The translations under genes and the position numbers were made by a program. DNA of 64,000 bases from Pseudomonas sp. GM50 (lineage in GTDB: Bacteria > Pseudomonadota > Gammaproteobacteria > Pseudomonadales > Pseudomonadaceae). The notes under the pieces are model-generated. The model had not been told where the DNA came from. It ran no database searches and saw nothing but the letters and a program-made list of their open reading frames with translations. The DNA lies in NCBI RefSeq assembly GCF_000282375.1, contig NZ_AKJK01000043.1, positions 62,001-126,000 of the forward strand, in the 5' to 3' direction. Numbering within the stretch: position 1 is the first letter of the stretch; each line of letters opens with the position of its first letter. Shown one piece after another: positions 19,734-29,023 of the stretch.

Positions 19734-20410
19734 GCGCAGCCTATTTCATCACTGGTACTGACACCGATGTCGGCAAGACCACCGTCGCCGCAGGTTTGCT
19801 GCATGCCGCGCGGTTGGCGGGCTTGAGCACGGCAGCGGGCAAGCCGGTGGCCTCCGGCTGCGACCTGACACCGAAGGGATTGCGCAACGCCGATGCGCTG
19901 GCCCTGTTCGCCGAGTGTTCGATACCGTTGACCTACGAACAGGTCAATCCGGTCGCGTTCGAACCGGCGATTGCACCGCATCTGGCAGCGCGGGAAGCTG
20001 GCGTGGCGTTGACCGTGCAATCACTGTTGACACCGATGCGGCAGATTCTCGATATGCAGGCGGACTTCACCTTGATCGAAGGCGCTGGCGGCTGGCGAGT
20101 GCCGTTGGCGGATCAGGACAATCTGTCGGACCTGGCAATGGCGCTGGGTCTGCCGGTGATCCTGGTGGTCGGCGTACGGCTGGGTTGTATCAATCATGCA
20201 CTGCTGACAGCCGAGGCGATCGCACGGGATGGTTTGCAGTTGGCAGGGTGGGTCGCCAATATCATCGATCCGAAGACCTCGCGGCTGGAAGAGAACCTCG
20301 CGACATTGGCCGAGCGCATTCCCGCACCGTGTCTGGGGCGGGTGCCGAAACTCAAATCGGTAACAGCCGAAGCGGTGGCCGAGTATCTACAACTGGATCT
20401 GCTGGACTGA
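19730..20410 (+). CDS. bioD: Dethiobiotin synthetase
   Basis: ATP-dependent carboxylase that closes the ureido ring. 226 aa; P-loop [18 protein letters not shown] (residues 5-22), GKPVASG and [10 protein letters not shown] near the diaminononanoate site. Last gene of the biotin cluster; bioA is not in the window, as in other Pseudomonas where it lies elsewhere. Confidence 0.97.
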   Translation: MSAAYFITGTDTDVGKTTVAAGLLHAARLAGLSTAAGKPVASGCDLTPKGLRNADALALFAECSIPLTYEQVNPVAFEPAIAPHLAAREAGVALTVQSLLTPMRQILDMQADFTLIEGAGGWRVPLADQDNLSDLAMALGLPVILVVGVRLGCINHALLTAEAIARDGLQLAGWVANIIDPKTSRLEENLATLAERIPAPCLGRVPKLKSVTAEAVAEYLQLDLLD

Positions 20411-20529
20411 AGTTTTAACGTGGGTTTTACCTATGACAAGGCACTGTGCCATTAGTGTTTTTGTCGGGTCTTTTGTCGGCGTGTCTGGTTCAATGGCCGC
20501 TGTTGATCCTTTGTCGGACGAGTTCCCCC

Positions 20530-20826
20530 ATGGAAATCTCAGGAAACACCGCTTTTTATGCCGGTCTGAGCACTATTCAGACAGGGCAGAACCGTGTCGA
20601 TCAGGCTTCGGGTCAGATCGCCAACAACACTATCGAGCGCTCTGTCACCAGCCAGTCCTCCGAGATTCAGGTCGATCGTCTGCGTTCGGTAGACCGCAGC
20701 CAGCAATCGGACTTGGCCAACAATATGGTCGAGATGTCCCAGGGCAAGTTCCAGGTGGAACTGGGCGTCAAAGTCGCCAAGGCATCCGATGAAATGCTGG
20801 GTACGCTGATCGATACATTTGCCTGA
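20530..20826 (+). CDS. Small flagellar-rod-like protein of unknown function
   Basis: 98 aa from the ATG at 20530 (MEISGNTAFYAGLSTIQTGQ). The start (about residues 1-40, with GQNRVDQASGQIANNTIE) resembles the N-terminal helix of flagellar rod/hook proteins, where an A-N-N/I-A-N-x-x-T motif is typical. The rest is helical (SQQSDLANNMVEMSQGKFQVELGVKVAKASDEMLGTLI), also like the C-terminal helix of such proteins. It lies alone between bioD and a terminator, far from flagellar genes. Open frames further upstream overlap nothing recognisable. Confidence 0.75.
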   Translation: MEISGNTAFYAGLSTIQTGQNRVDQASGQIANNTIERSVTSQSSEIQVDRLRSVDRSQQSDLANNMVEMSQGKFQVELGVKVAKASDEMLGTLIDTFA

Positions 20827-20850
20827 ACCCTCGCTGAATCCGCTACTCCA

Positions 20851-20877
20851 ACGCCGCGCCTGTTCGCGGCGTTTTTC
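20851..20877 (+). terminator. Rho-independent terminator
   Basis: Stem ACGCCGCG / CGCGGCGT with a six-base loop followed by TTTTT, 25 bases after the small gene. Confidence 0.9.
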
Positions 20878-21028
20878 TGCGTAAGTCCTTCTTCCTCAAC
20901 TAATCTCTCCTACATGACGTGTTGCTCAGTCAACGGCGGCACGCAACTGCGTGGCCGAGGTTTTCATGGGGCGATGACGAACGGCAAAAGATCGGCGCTT
21001 GACAAGAATTGGGCGTAAACGTATGTTT

Positions 21029-21042
21029 CAAACAACTGTTTG
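21029..21042. promoter_or_regulatory. PsrA-type operator upstream of the first acyl-CoA dehydrogenase
   Basis: CAAAC-AACT-GTTTG is a perfect match to the PsrA consensus (G/C)AAAC-N2-4-GTTTG. It lies 62 bases before the ATG at 21104. PsrA is a TetR-type regulator that releases DNA when bound to long-chain fatty acids and represses beta-oxidation genes in Pseudomonas. Confidence 0.8.
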
Positions 21043-21103
21043 ACCGTCACAACAAATCAACGCGGTCGTTCATTCCCGGTTACATCAGCAGAGGTTTATC
21101 GCT

Positions 21104-22909
21104 ATGCCTGACTACAAGGCCCCCTTGCGTGATATTCGCTTCGTTCGTGACGAACTGCTCGGCTACGAAGCGCACTATCAGAGCCTTCCGGCTTGTGCAG
21201 ACGCAACTCCGGACATGGTTGACGCCATTCTCGAAGAAGGCGCCAAGTTTTGTGAACAGGTGCTGGCGCCGCTGAACCGCGTGGGTGACACCGAAGGCTG
21301 TACCTGGAGCGAGTCTGGCGTTAAAACGCCGACCGGTTTCAAAGAAGCCTACAAGCAATTCGTCGAAGGTGGCTGGCCAAGCCTGGCTCACGACGTAGAG
21401 CACGGCGGCCAAGGCCTGCCGGAGTCTCTGGGTCTGGCCGTCAGCGAAATGGTTGGCGAAGCCAACTGGTCGTGGGGCATGTACCCAGGCCTGTCCCATG
21501 GCGCGATGAACACCATTTCCGAGCACGGCACGCCTGAGCAACAAGAGGCTTACCTGACCAAGCTGGTTTCCGGCGAATGGACCGGCACCATGTGCCTGAC
21601 CGAACCGCACTGCGGCACTGACCTGGGCATGCTGCGCACCAAGGCCGAGCCTCAGGCCGACGGTTCCTACAAAGTGTCCGGCACCAAGATCTTCATCTCG
21701 GCCGGTGAACACGACATGGCCGACAACATCGTCCACATCGTTCTGGCACGTCTGCCGGATGCACCGGCCGGCACCAAAGGCATTTCCCTGTTCATCGTTC
21801 CGAAATTCCTGCCCAACGCAGACGGCTCGATCGGCGAACGCAACGCTGTGACCTGCGGTTCCCTGGAACACAAGATGGGCATCCACGGCAACGCCACTTG
21901 CGTGATGAACTTCGACGCGGCCACCGGTTACCTGATCGGCCCGGCGAACAAAGGCCTGAACTGCATGTTCACCTTCATGAACACCGCACGTCTGGGCACC
22001 GCGCTGCAAGGTCTGGCTCACGCCGAAATCGGCTTCCAGGGCGGCTTGAAATACGCTCGCGATCGTCTGCAAATGCGCTCCCTGACTGGCCCGAAAGCGC
22101 CGGACAAAGCCGCTGACCCGATCATCGTTCACCCTGACGTACGTCGCATGCTGTTGACCATGAAGGCGTTCGCCGAAGGCAACCGTGCGATGGTTTACTT
22201 CACCGCCAAGCAAGTCGACATCGTCAAATACGGCGTAGATGAAGAAGAGAAGAAGAAAGCCGACGCACTGTTGGCCTTCATGACGCCGATCGCCAAAGCC
22301 TTCATGACTGAAGTCGGTTTCGAATCCGCTAACCACGGCGTACAAATCTACGGCGGCCACGGCTTCATCGCCGAGTGGGGCATGGAGCAGAACGTTCGCG
22401 ACAGCCGCATTTCGATGCTGTACGAAGGCACCACCGGTATCCAGGCACTCGACCTGCTGGGCCGTAAAGTGCTGATGACTCAAGGCGAAGCGCTCAAAGG
22501 CTTCACCAAGATCGTCCATAAGTTCTGCCAGACCAACGAAGGCAACGACGCGGTCAAAGAGTTCGTCGAGCCATTGGCTGCGCTGAACAAAGAGTGGGGC
22601 GAGCTGACCATGAAGGTCGGTATGGCTGCCATGAAAGACCGTGAAGAAGTCGGCGCGGCATCGGTGGACTACCTGATGTACTCCGGTTACGCCTGCCTTG
22701 CTTACTTCTGGGCTGACATGGCGCGTCTGGCTGCCGAGAAACTGGCTGCCGGCACCACGGAAGAGGCGTTCTACACCGCCAAGCTGCAAACTGCGCGCTT
22801 CTACTTCCAGCGTATCCTGCCGCGTACCCGCACTCACGTTGTAACCATGCTGTCGGGCGCCAACAACCTGATGGACATGAAAGAAGAAGACTTCGCACTG
22901 GGTTACTAA
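21104..22909 (+). CDS. Acyl-CoA dehydrogenase (long form), copy 1
   Basis: FAD enzyme for the first step of beta-oxidation, 601 aa, of the long bacterial type with an extra C-terminal domain. The flavin/substrate segments [29 protein letters not shown] and the catalytic-Glu region [21 protein letters not shown] are intact. Homologous genes lie at the same place after the bio cluster in P. aeruginosa (PA0506-PA0508 region). The PsrA operator predicts induction by long-chain fatty acids. Confidence 0.94.
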   Translation: MPDYKAPLRDIRFVRDELLGYEAHYQSLPACADATPDMVDAILEEGAKFCEQVLAPLNRVGDTEGCTWSESGVKTPTGFKEAYKQFVEGGWPSLAHDVEHGGQGLPESLGLAVSEMVGEANWSWGMYPGLSHGAMNTISEHGTPEQQEAYLTKLVSGEWTGTMCLTEPHCGTDLGMLRTKAEPQADGSYKVSGTKIFISAGEHDMADNIVHIVLARLPDAPAGTKGISLFIVPKFLPNADGSIGERNAVTCGSLEHKMGIHGNATCVMNFDAATGYLIGPANKGLNCMFTFMNTARLGTALQGLAHAEIGFQGGLKYARDRLQMRSLTGPKAPDKAADPIIVHPDVRRMLLTMKAFAEGNRAMVYFTAKQVDIVKYGVDEEEKKKADALLAFMTPIAKAFMTEVGFESANHGVQIYGGHGFIAEWGMEQNVRDSRISMLYEGTTGIQALDLLGRKVLMTQGEALKGFTKIVHKFCQTNEGNDAVKEFVEPLAALNKEWGELTMKVGMAAMKDREEVGAASVDYLMYSGYACLAYFWADMARLAAEKLAAGTTEEAFYTAKLQTARFYFQRILPRTRTHVVTMLSGANNLMDMKEEDFALGY

Positions 22910-22932
22910 TCCCTACGCAGTCTCTTCACAAG

Positions 22933-22964
22933 GCCGCTGCTTCCTCGGGAGCAGCGGTTTTTTT
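22933..22964 (+). terminator. Rho-independent terminator
   Basis: Stem CCGCTGCT / AGCAGCGG followed by seven T, directly after copy 1 of the dehydrogenase, so it is a single-gene unit. Confidence 0.92.
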
Positions 22965-23136
22965 ATGCCTGACGCAAACGATCACGTCTGTAAATATTCC
23001 TGACTAAAACGCTAAGAAGAACGCCATTGCTGCCGTTAAAGAGGATGGCGATGTGACACCCATCACATTGCACGTGCTTGGCTGCTCTAAATGCAGGCAC
23101 AATGCCATCTTTGTTTGCCGGGTCGGAGCTTTACCC

Positions 23137-24426
23137 TTGCCGCGTTCTTCCGCTGTACGTTTCAGCCATTTTTTGCCATCACTGCTGTTGTTGCTGGCGG
23201 GGCTTGCGGCTGCCTACGTCAAGGATCTCAACGTCTTCTTCACTTCGCTGTTTAACGTGCTGCCTACGTTGGTGCTGTTGCTCGGCGGGGCGTATTGCGC
23301 AGTTTACCGACGTCAACGTGAGCTGTTTCTGATGGTCACGGTGTACATCGCCTACTTCCTGCTCGACACCCAGACCGACTACTACCGCGACAACGGCAAA
23401 GTCCGTGAAGACGCCGCCGTGGTCTTCCACCTGTGCTGTCTGCTGCTACCGTTGCTGTTTGGCTTGTTCGCCGCCTGGCAGGAGCGCACTCACCTGTTCC
23501 AGGACATGGTGGCGCGTTTTGCTGTGTTGCTGGCGTTCGGCAGCGTGGCGCTGGGGCTGGAACAAAGTTACCCACACGCGCTGTTGATGTGGCTGTCGGA
23601 GATCCGCTGGCCAGCCCTGCATGGTGCCTGGATGAGCCTGATCCAGTTGTCCTACCCGGTATTCATCGCCTCATTCCTGTTGTTGGCCTGGCAATACTGG
23701 CGCAACCCGAGGCCCTTGCATGCTGCGCAATTGGTGGGGTTGTTGGGATTGTTCTGGATGTTGCCGAAAACCTTCATCCTGCCATTCACCCTGAACATCA
23801 TGTGCAGCCAGGTGATGTTGATGATTGCAGCGGCGGTTGCCCATGAGGCCTATCAGATGGCGTTCCGCGATGAGCTTACCGGCCTGCCGGGTCGCCGCGC
23901 ACTGAACGAACGCATGCAACGGCTGGGGCGCAATTACGTGCTGGCCATGGGCGACGTCGATCATTTCAAGAAATTCAACGACACCCACGGCCACGATGTC
24001 GGCGACCAAGTGCTGCGCCTGGTCGCCAGCAAGCTGTCGAAAATCAGCGGGGGCGGTAGGGCATATCGCTACGGCGGTGAAGAATTTGCTCTGGTGTTCG
24101 CAGGCAAAACCCTCGAAGAATGCATGCCGCACCTGGAAGTCATCCGCGAATCCATCGCCACCTACAACATCCAGCTGCGCAATCAGGACAACCGTCCCCA
24201 GGATGACCAGCAGGGACGCCAGCGCCGCGCCGGTTCAGGCGCCTCGAGTGTATCGGTCACCGTCAGCATCGGTGTCGCCGAGCGGTTGGAGCAGCGCACG
24301 CCGGAAGAAGTGCTCAAATCCGCTGACCAGGCGCTCTACAGCGCCAAAGGCGCGGGGCGAAACTGTGTGATGGCTTTCGGTCAGAACCGCCGTGGCGCGG
24401 TGCGCATGGACGCCGCTGCGGGTTGA
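23137..24426 (+). CDS. Membrane-bound diguanylate cyclase (GGDEF protein)
   Basis: Makes cyclic di-GMP. Seven or so hydrophobic segments fill the first 230 residues (FLPSLLLLLAGLAAAY onward), followed by a GGDEF domain: DELTGLPGRRALNERM, GDVDHFKKFNDTHGHDVGD and active site YRYGGEEFALVF. The RxxD inhibitory site before GGEEF is missing (SGGG instead), so product inhibition there is unlikely. A Gln/Arg-rich insert (NQDNRPQDDQQGRQRRAGSG) lies before SVTVSIGVAE. I prefer a TTG at 23137 with GGAG eight bases upstream; a GTG at 23053 is the alternative. It sits between two dehydrogenase genes. Confidence 0.88.
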   Translation: MPRSSAVRFSHFLPSLLLLLAGLAAAYVKDLNVFFTSLFNVLPTLVLLLGGAYCAVYRRQRELFLMVTVYIAYFLLDTQTDYYRDNGKVREDAAVVFHLCCLLLPLLFGLFAAWQERTHLFQDMVARFAVLLAFGSVALGLEQSYPHALLMWLSEIRWPALHGAWMSLIQLSYPVFIASFLLLAWQYWRNPRPLHAAQLVGLLGLFWMLPKTFILPFTLNIMCSQVMLMIAAAVAHEAYQMAFRDELTGLPGRRALNERMQRLGRNYVLAMGDVDHFKKFNDTHGHDVGDQVLRLVASKLSKISGGGRAYRYGGEEFALVFAGKTLEECMPHLEVIRESIATYNIQLRNQDNRPQDDQQGRQRRAGSGASSVSVTVSIGVAERLEQRTPEEVLKSADQALYSAKGAGRNCVMAFGQNRRGAVRMDAAAG

Positions 24427-24516
24427 GTGATGATGGCGCATTCAGCGTCTGGACTGTGATTGTGAGGCGTGGTGCGCGGCAGTAAGTTTGAGCAATCTGC
24501 TGCCGGAGAAATGACC

Positions 24517-26313
24517 ATGCCCGAGTACAAAGCTCCCCTGCGCGATATGCGCTTTCTGATCGACCACGTCTTCGATTTTCACAGCAACTACGCCGCGCTG
24601 GGCGTCACCGATGCCAGCCCGGACATGATCAATGCGATCCTTGAAGAGGGCGCGAAATTCTGTGAGAACGTTCTCGCACCGCTGAACCGAAGCGGTGACG
24701 AGGAAGGCTGCCATTTCGACAACGGCGTGGTCACAACGCCTACAGGTTTCAAGCAGGCTTTCGCGCAGTACGTGGAAGGCGGCTGGCATGGTCTGGCGGC
24801 GGATCCGGCTTACGGTGGCCAGGGTTTACCCAGTTCTTTGGGGCTGGTCATCAGTGAAATGGTCGGCTCCAGCAACACCTCCTGGGGCATGTACCCCGGC
24901 CTGACGCACGGTGCGATGTCGGCGATTCACGCCCATGGCACCGAAGAACAGAAACAAACCTATCTGAGCAAGCTCACCGCTGGCCAATGGACCGGCACCA
25001 TGTGCCTGACCGAAGCCCATTGCGGCACCGATCTGGGCATCATCAAGACCCGCGCCGTGCCTCAGGCTGACGGCAGTTACGCGATCTCCGGCAGCAAGAT
25101 TTTCATTTCCGCCGGCGAACACGACATGAGTGACAACATCATTCATCTGGTGCTGGCCAAACTGCCGGACGCTCCTGCCGGTACCAAGGGCATTTCGCTG
25201 TTTATCGTTCCTAAATTCCTGCCCAATGCCGAGGGCGAGGCGGGCGAGCGCAATGGCGTTTCCTGCGGTTCGATCGAACACAAAATGGGCATCAAGGCCT
25301 CGGCCACCTGTGTGCTGAATTTCGATGACGCCAAGGGTTTCTTGATCGGTGAGCCGAACAAGGGCCTGAACTGCATGTTCACCATGATGAACCACGCGCG
25401 GCTCGGCACCGGCATGCAAGGTCTGTGTCTGGGTGAGGCGAGCTTCCAGGGCGCGATCAAATACGCCAACGACCGTCTGCAAATGCGCTCGCTGACCGGC
25501 GCGAAAGCACCGGAAAAAGTCGCCGACCCGATCATCGTTCATCCCGATGTGCGCAGGATGTTGCTGACCATGAAGGCCTTCAATGAAGGCAACCGGGCGC
25601 TGACTTACTTCACCGCGCAGTTGCTGGATGCTGCACATCTGAGCCCGGATGAAACGGCGCGTCAGGACGCCGAAGACCTGTTGGCATTCCTGACGCCGAT
25701 CTGCAAAGCCTTCATGACCGACACCGGGCTGGAGGTGACCAACCTCGGCATGCAGGTGTTTGGCGGCCACGGTTTCATTCGTGAGTGGGGCATGGAGCAG
25801 TTGGTTCGTGACTGCCGGATCGCGCCGATCTACGAAGGCACCAATGGCATTCAGGCGCTGGATTTGCTTGGGCGCAAAGTCCTTGGCAGTCAGGGAAAAC
25901 TGCTGCGCGGCTTCACCAAAATCGTCCACAAGTTCTGCGCGGCAAACGCTGAGCATCCGCAACTTGGCAGCTATGTGGCGCAGCTCAATAGTCTGAATCA
26001 GCAGTGGGGCGAGTTGACCACCAAGGTCGGCATGGCGGCGATGAAAAATCCGGATGAAGTCGGTGCCGCCTCGGTGGATTACCTGATGTACAGCGGCTAC
26101 ATCATCCTCGGCTACCTGTGGCTACGCATGGCGTTGGTGGCCCAGGCGCAGTTGGAGGCGGGCGGCGGCGATGCCGATTACTGCCAGGGCAAGCTGGCGA
26201 CCAGCGAGTTTTACTTCAAGCGTTTGCTGCCACGTACCGCCGCACATCGGGCAGCCATCGAGGCGGGCAGCGATTGCCTGATGAAGCTGCCGGCGGAGTT
26301 GTTTGCGCTCTGA
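24517..26313 (+). CDS. Acyl-CoA dehydrogenase (long form), copy 2
   Basis: 598 aa paralogue of copy 1 with the same key segments ([50 protein letters not shown]). The ATG at 24517 has GGAG eight to nine bases before it; the ATG two codons earlier is too close. No PsrA-type operator was seen in front of it, so its control probably differs from copy 1. Confidence 0.93.
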   Translation: MPEYKAPLRDMRFLIDHVFDFHSNYAALGVTDASPDMINAILEEGAKFCENVLAPLNRSGDEEGCHFDNGVVTTPTGFKQAFAQYVEGGWHGLAADPAYGGQGLPSSLGLVISEMVGSSNTSWGMYPGLTHGAMSAIHAHGTEEQKQTYLSKLTAGQWTGTMCLTEAHCGTDLGIIKTRAVPQADGSYAISGSKIFISAGEHDMSDNIIHLVLAKLPDAPAGTKGISLFIVPKFLPNAEGEAGERNGVSCGSIEHKMGIKASATCVLNFDDAKGFLIGEPNKGLNCMFTMMNHARLGTGMQGLCLGEASFQGAIKYANDRLQMRSLTGAKAPEKVADPIIVHPDVRRMLLTMKAFNEGNRALTYFTAQLLDAAHLSPDETARQDAEDLLAFLTPICKAFMTDTGLEVTNLGMQVFGGHGFIREWGMEQLVRDCRIAPIYEGTNGIQALDLLGRKVLGSQGKLLRGFTKIVHKFCAANAEHPQLGSYVAQLNSLNQQWGELTTKVGMAAMKNPDEVGAASVDYLMYSGYIILGYLWLRMALVAQAQLEAGGGDADYCQGKLATSEFYFKRLLPRTAAHRAAIEAGSDCLMKLPAELFAL

Positions 26314-26328
26314 CGGTTACCCGAAAAG

Positions 26329-26417
26329 CTTCGCGGGCAAGCCTCGCTCCTACGGTTCCAGGTCGTTCACGTGAAATGCGTGCGACACGACCTGTAGGAG
26401 CGAGGCTTGCCCGCGAA
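26329..26417. repeat. REP/REPIN pair, class A
   Basis: Inverted class A pair between dehydrogenase copies 2 and 3. Confidence 0.9.
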
Positions 26418-26581
26418 TGCGTTCTGGCAGGCGAGAACTGTCTCAGCTGAAATGCTGATGACTAAAAATAACAAAACAGTCATGAGTTGACCCTATGTGT
26501 CGTAAAAGTTGTTGAGGTACACTCGGACACAACGAAATCACTATTCTACGAACCACCTGTTTAGATCTTGCGAGGTTTGCC

Positions 26582-28360
26582 ATGGCTGACTACAAAGCGC
26601 CCCTGCGCGATATGCGCTTCGTCCTCAATGAAGTTTTCGAGGTCGCCAAACTCTGGGCCGAACTGCCTGCGCTGGCCGAGACTGTCGACGCTGAAACGGT
26701 CGAAGCCATTCTGGAAGAAGCCGGCAAGGTCACCAGCAAAAGCATCGCGCCCCTGAGCCGTGCGGCTGACGAAGAAGGTTGCCGCTGGGCCGACGGTGTC
26801 GTCACCACCCCGGCCGGTTTCCCACAGGCTTATCAGACCTATGCTGAAGGCGGTTGGGTCGGTGTCGGTGGCGATCCGACCTACGGCGGCATGGGCATGC
26901 CCAAGGCGGTTTCGGCGCAGGTCGAAGAAATGGTCAACTCCGCGAGCCTGTCGTTCGGTCTGTACCCGATGCTGACTGCCGGCGCCTGCCTGTCGATCAA
27001 CGCCCACGCCAGCGAAGAGCTGAAAGCCGCGTACCTGCCGAACATGTACGCCGGTGTATGGGCCGGTTCCATGTGCCTGACCGAGCCGCACGCCGGTACT
27101 GACCTGGGGATTATCCGTACCAAGGCCGAACCTCAGGCCGACGGTTCCTACAAAGTCAGCGGCACCAAAATCTTCATCACCGGCGGTGAACACGACCTGA
27201 CCGAGAACATCATTCACCTGGTACTGGCCAAACTGCCGGACGCACCGGCGGGGCCGAAAGGTATTTCGCTGTTCCTGGTGCCCAAGTTCATGGTCAATGC
27301 CGATGGCAGCCTGGGCGCGCGCAACCCGGCAAATTGTGGTTCGATCGAACACAAGATGGGCATCCAGGCATCCGCGACCTGCGTGATGAACTTCGACGAA
27401 GCCGTCGGTTACCTGGTCGGCGAGCCGAACAAAGGCCTGGCGGCGATGTTCACCATGATGAACTACGAGCGTCTGGGCGTCGGCATCCAGGGCCTGGCCA
27501 CTGGTGAGCGCTCGTACCAGAACGCTATCGAATACGCTCGCGACCGTCTGCAAAGCCGCTCGCCGACCGGCGCGCAGAACAAGGACAAGGTGGCTGACCC
27601 GATCATCGTCCACCCGGACGTGCGTCGCATGCTGCTGACCATGAAAGCCTCGAACGAAGGCGGCCGTGCGTTTTCCACCTACGTCGCGATGCAACTGGAC
27701 ACCGCCAAGTTCAGCGAAGACGCCACCACCCGCAAGCGCGCAGAAGATCTGGTTGCACTGCTGACGCCGGTGGCCAAGGCATTCCTGACCGATCTGGGTC
27801 TGGAAACCACGGTTCACGGCCAGCAGGTTTTTGGCGGTCACGGCTACATTCGTGAGTGGGGCCAGGAGCAACTGGTTCGTGATGTACGGATTACTCAAAT
27901 CTACGAAGGCACCAACGGTATTCAGGCGCTGGACCTTGTAGGACGCAAGATCGTCGGCAGCGGCGGGGCGTTCTACACACTGTTCGCCGACGAGATTCGT
28001 CATTTCACCGCGACAGCCAATGCTGACCTGGCGGAGTTCACCCAGCCGCTGAATGATGCGGTGGACACCCTCGATGAACTGACTGCGTGGCTGCTGGACC
28101 GGGCAAAAAACAACCCGAACGAGATTGGTGCGGCGTCGGTCGAGTATCTGCAAGCATTCGGCTACATGGCCTACGCCTACATGTGGGCATTGATGGCCAA
28201 GGCAGCCTTCGGTAAAGAAGCGCAGGACGATTTCTATGCGAGCAAACTCGGTACGGCGCGGTTCTATTTCGCACGCCTGCTGCCGCGTATTCACTCGTTG
28301 AGCGCGTCGGTAAAGGCGGGCAGCGAATCGCTGTTCCTGCTGGACGCAGGACAATTCTGA
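26582..28360 (+). CDS. Acyl-CoA dehydrogenase (long form), copy 3
   Basis: 592 aa third paralogue. Flavin and substrate elements are AGSMCLTEPHAGTDLG, GTKIFITGGEHDL and RITQIYEGTNGIQALDLVGRK. It differs more from copies 1 and 2 than they do from each other (for example the first 60 residues and RLQSRSPTGAQN), which suggests a different chain-length range. In P. aeruginosa the family members at this locus split between long and medium chains; assignment here would need assays. Confidence 0.93.
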   Translation: MADYKAPLRDMRFVLNEVFEVAKLWAELPALAETVDAETVEAILEEAGKVTSKSIAPLSRAADEEGCRWADGVVTTPAGFPQAYQTYAEGGWVGVGGDPTYGGMGMPKAVSAQVEEMVNSASLSFGLYPMLTAGACLSINAHASEELKAAYLPNMYAGVWAGSMCLTEPHAGTDLGIIRTKAEPQADGSYKVSGTKIFITGGEHDLTENIIHLVLAKLPDAPAGPKGISLFLVPKFMVNADGSLGARNPANCGSIEHKMGIQASATCVMNFDEAVGYLVGEPNKGLAAMFTMMNYERLGVGIQGLATGERSYQNAIEYARDRLQSRSPTGAQNKDKVADPIIVHPDVRRMLLTMKASNEGGRAFSTYVAMQLDTAKFSEDATTRKRAEDLVALLTPVAKAFLTDLGLETTVHGQQVFGGHGYIREWGQEQLVRDVRITQIYEGTNGIQALDLVGRKIVGSGGAFYTLFADEIRHFTATANADLAEFTQPLNDAVDTLDELTAWLLDRAKNNPNEIGAASVEYLQAFGYMAYAYMWALMAKAAFGKEAQDDFYASKLGTARFYFARLLPRIHSLSASVKAGSESLFLLDAGQF

Positions 28361-28373
28361 CTCTTTAACGTTA

Positions 28374-28391
28374 TGTAAGCATTCTCTTACA
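28374..28391. promoter_or_regulatory. GacA upstream activating sequence of rsmY
   Basis: TGTAAG-CATTCT-CTTACA matches the GacA box TGTAAGN6CTTACA exactly and is part of a longer palindrome (28368-28396, ACGTTATGTAAG...). It lies about 60-75 bases before the RNA start. GacA, the regulator of the GacS/GacA system, activates the Rsm small RNAs through this site. Confidence 0.93.
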
Positions 28392-28448
28392 TAACGTGCT
28401 GCTGTTTTCCCATAGGCGAAGATTGGATCCAGAGCTAATCTACTTCAC

Positions 28449-28568
28449 ATGGACGTCGCGCAGGAAGCGCAAAGCAACAACACGGACACGTAGGATTCTG
28501 CCAGGATGGCGGAGTGAAATGGATGTCAGGGAAACAGTCTGCAAAGCCCCGCTTCGGCGGGGTTTTCT
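28449..28568 (+). ncRNA. rsmY: RsmY small regulatory RNA
   Basis: About 120 nt RNA that titrates the translational repressors RsmA/RsmE. I count eight GGA motifs (28451, 28463, 28484, 28493, 28504, 28511, 28521, 28530), the binding signature. GCGCAGGAAGCGC is a GGA-loop hairpin, and the 3' end is a strong terminator (CCCCGC TTCG GCGGGG then TTTTCTTTT). A -10 like TAATCT lies at 28436-28441. The overall sequence fits what I know of RsmY in P. fluorescens. The exact 5' end is inferred. Confidence 0.88.
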
Positions 28569-28763
28569 TTTGTCCGCAAAAAAGTATTCAGCTCAACACG
28601 TCCAGTATCCCCGGCCTGCTCAGGTAGTCCTCCAGACTTCTATTTCCTCCCGCAAAGTCCGCAACTAAGGGCTGTAATCCGAATCCACACTGAACCCTGA
28701 AGAACACCGCAGTGTCGATAAACTGTATGGCCCATAGAGCCAACATCAATCAGGAGCTTCCCC

Positions 28764-28922
28764 ATGGATTTTATTCGCATCATCATCGCCATTCTGTTGC
28801 CGCCACTGGGTGTGTTTCTGCAAGTCGGTTTCGCTGGGGCGTTCTGGCTGAATATTCTGCTGACGTTGTGCGGTTACATTCCGGGGATCGTGCATGCGGT
28901 GTACATCATCGCCAAGCGCTGA
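28764..28922 (+). CDS. Pmp3/YqaE-family small membrane protein
   Basis: 52 aa peptide with two membrane helices (FIRIIIAILLPPLGVFLQVG; FWLNILLTLCGYIPGIVHAVYII), the hallmark of the UPF0057/Pmp3 family. Its yeast and plant relatives affect membrane potential and salt tolerance; bacterial roles are little known. AGGAG lies eight bases before the ATG. The 190 bases between rsmY and this gene hold nothing else that I recognise. Confidence 0.92.
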   Translation: MDFIRIIIAILLPPLGVFLQVGFAGAFWLNILLTLCGYIPGIVHAVYIIAKR

Positions 28923-28946
28923 GTTTTGCTGCGTCAGGTAAATAGC

Positions 28947-29009
28947 CTTCGCGGGCAAGCCTCGCTCCTACGGGTTTACGTTCTGTAGGAGCGAGGCTTG
29001 CCCGCGAAG
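28947..29009. repeat. REP/REPIN pair, class A
   Basis: Close inverted pair of the class A palindrome with a short spacer, between the small membrane gene and the PQQ-linked peptidase. Confidence 0.9.
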
Positions 29010-29023
29010 GGCGCGACACGGTT

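Noticed and set aside
21080-28354. Long minus-strand frames over the three acyl-CoA dehydrogenases
   Set aside because: Similar shadow frames appear over all three paralogues because the codon usage is alike; no independent evidence of coding.
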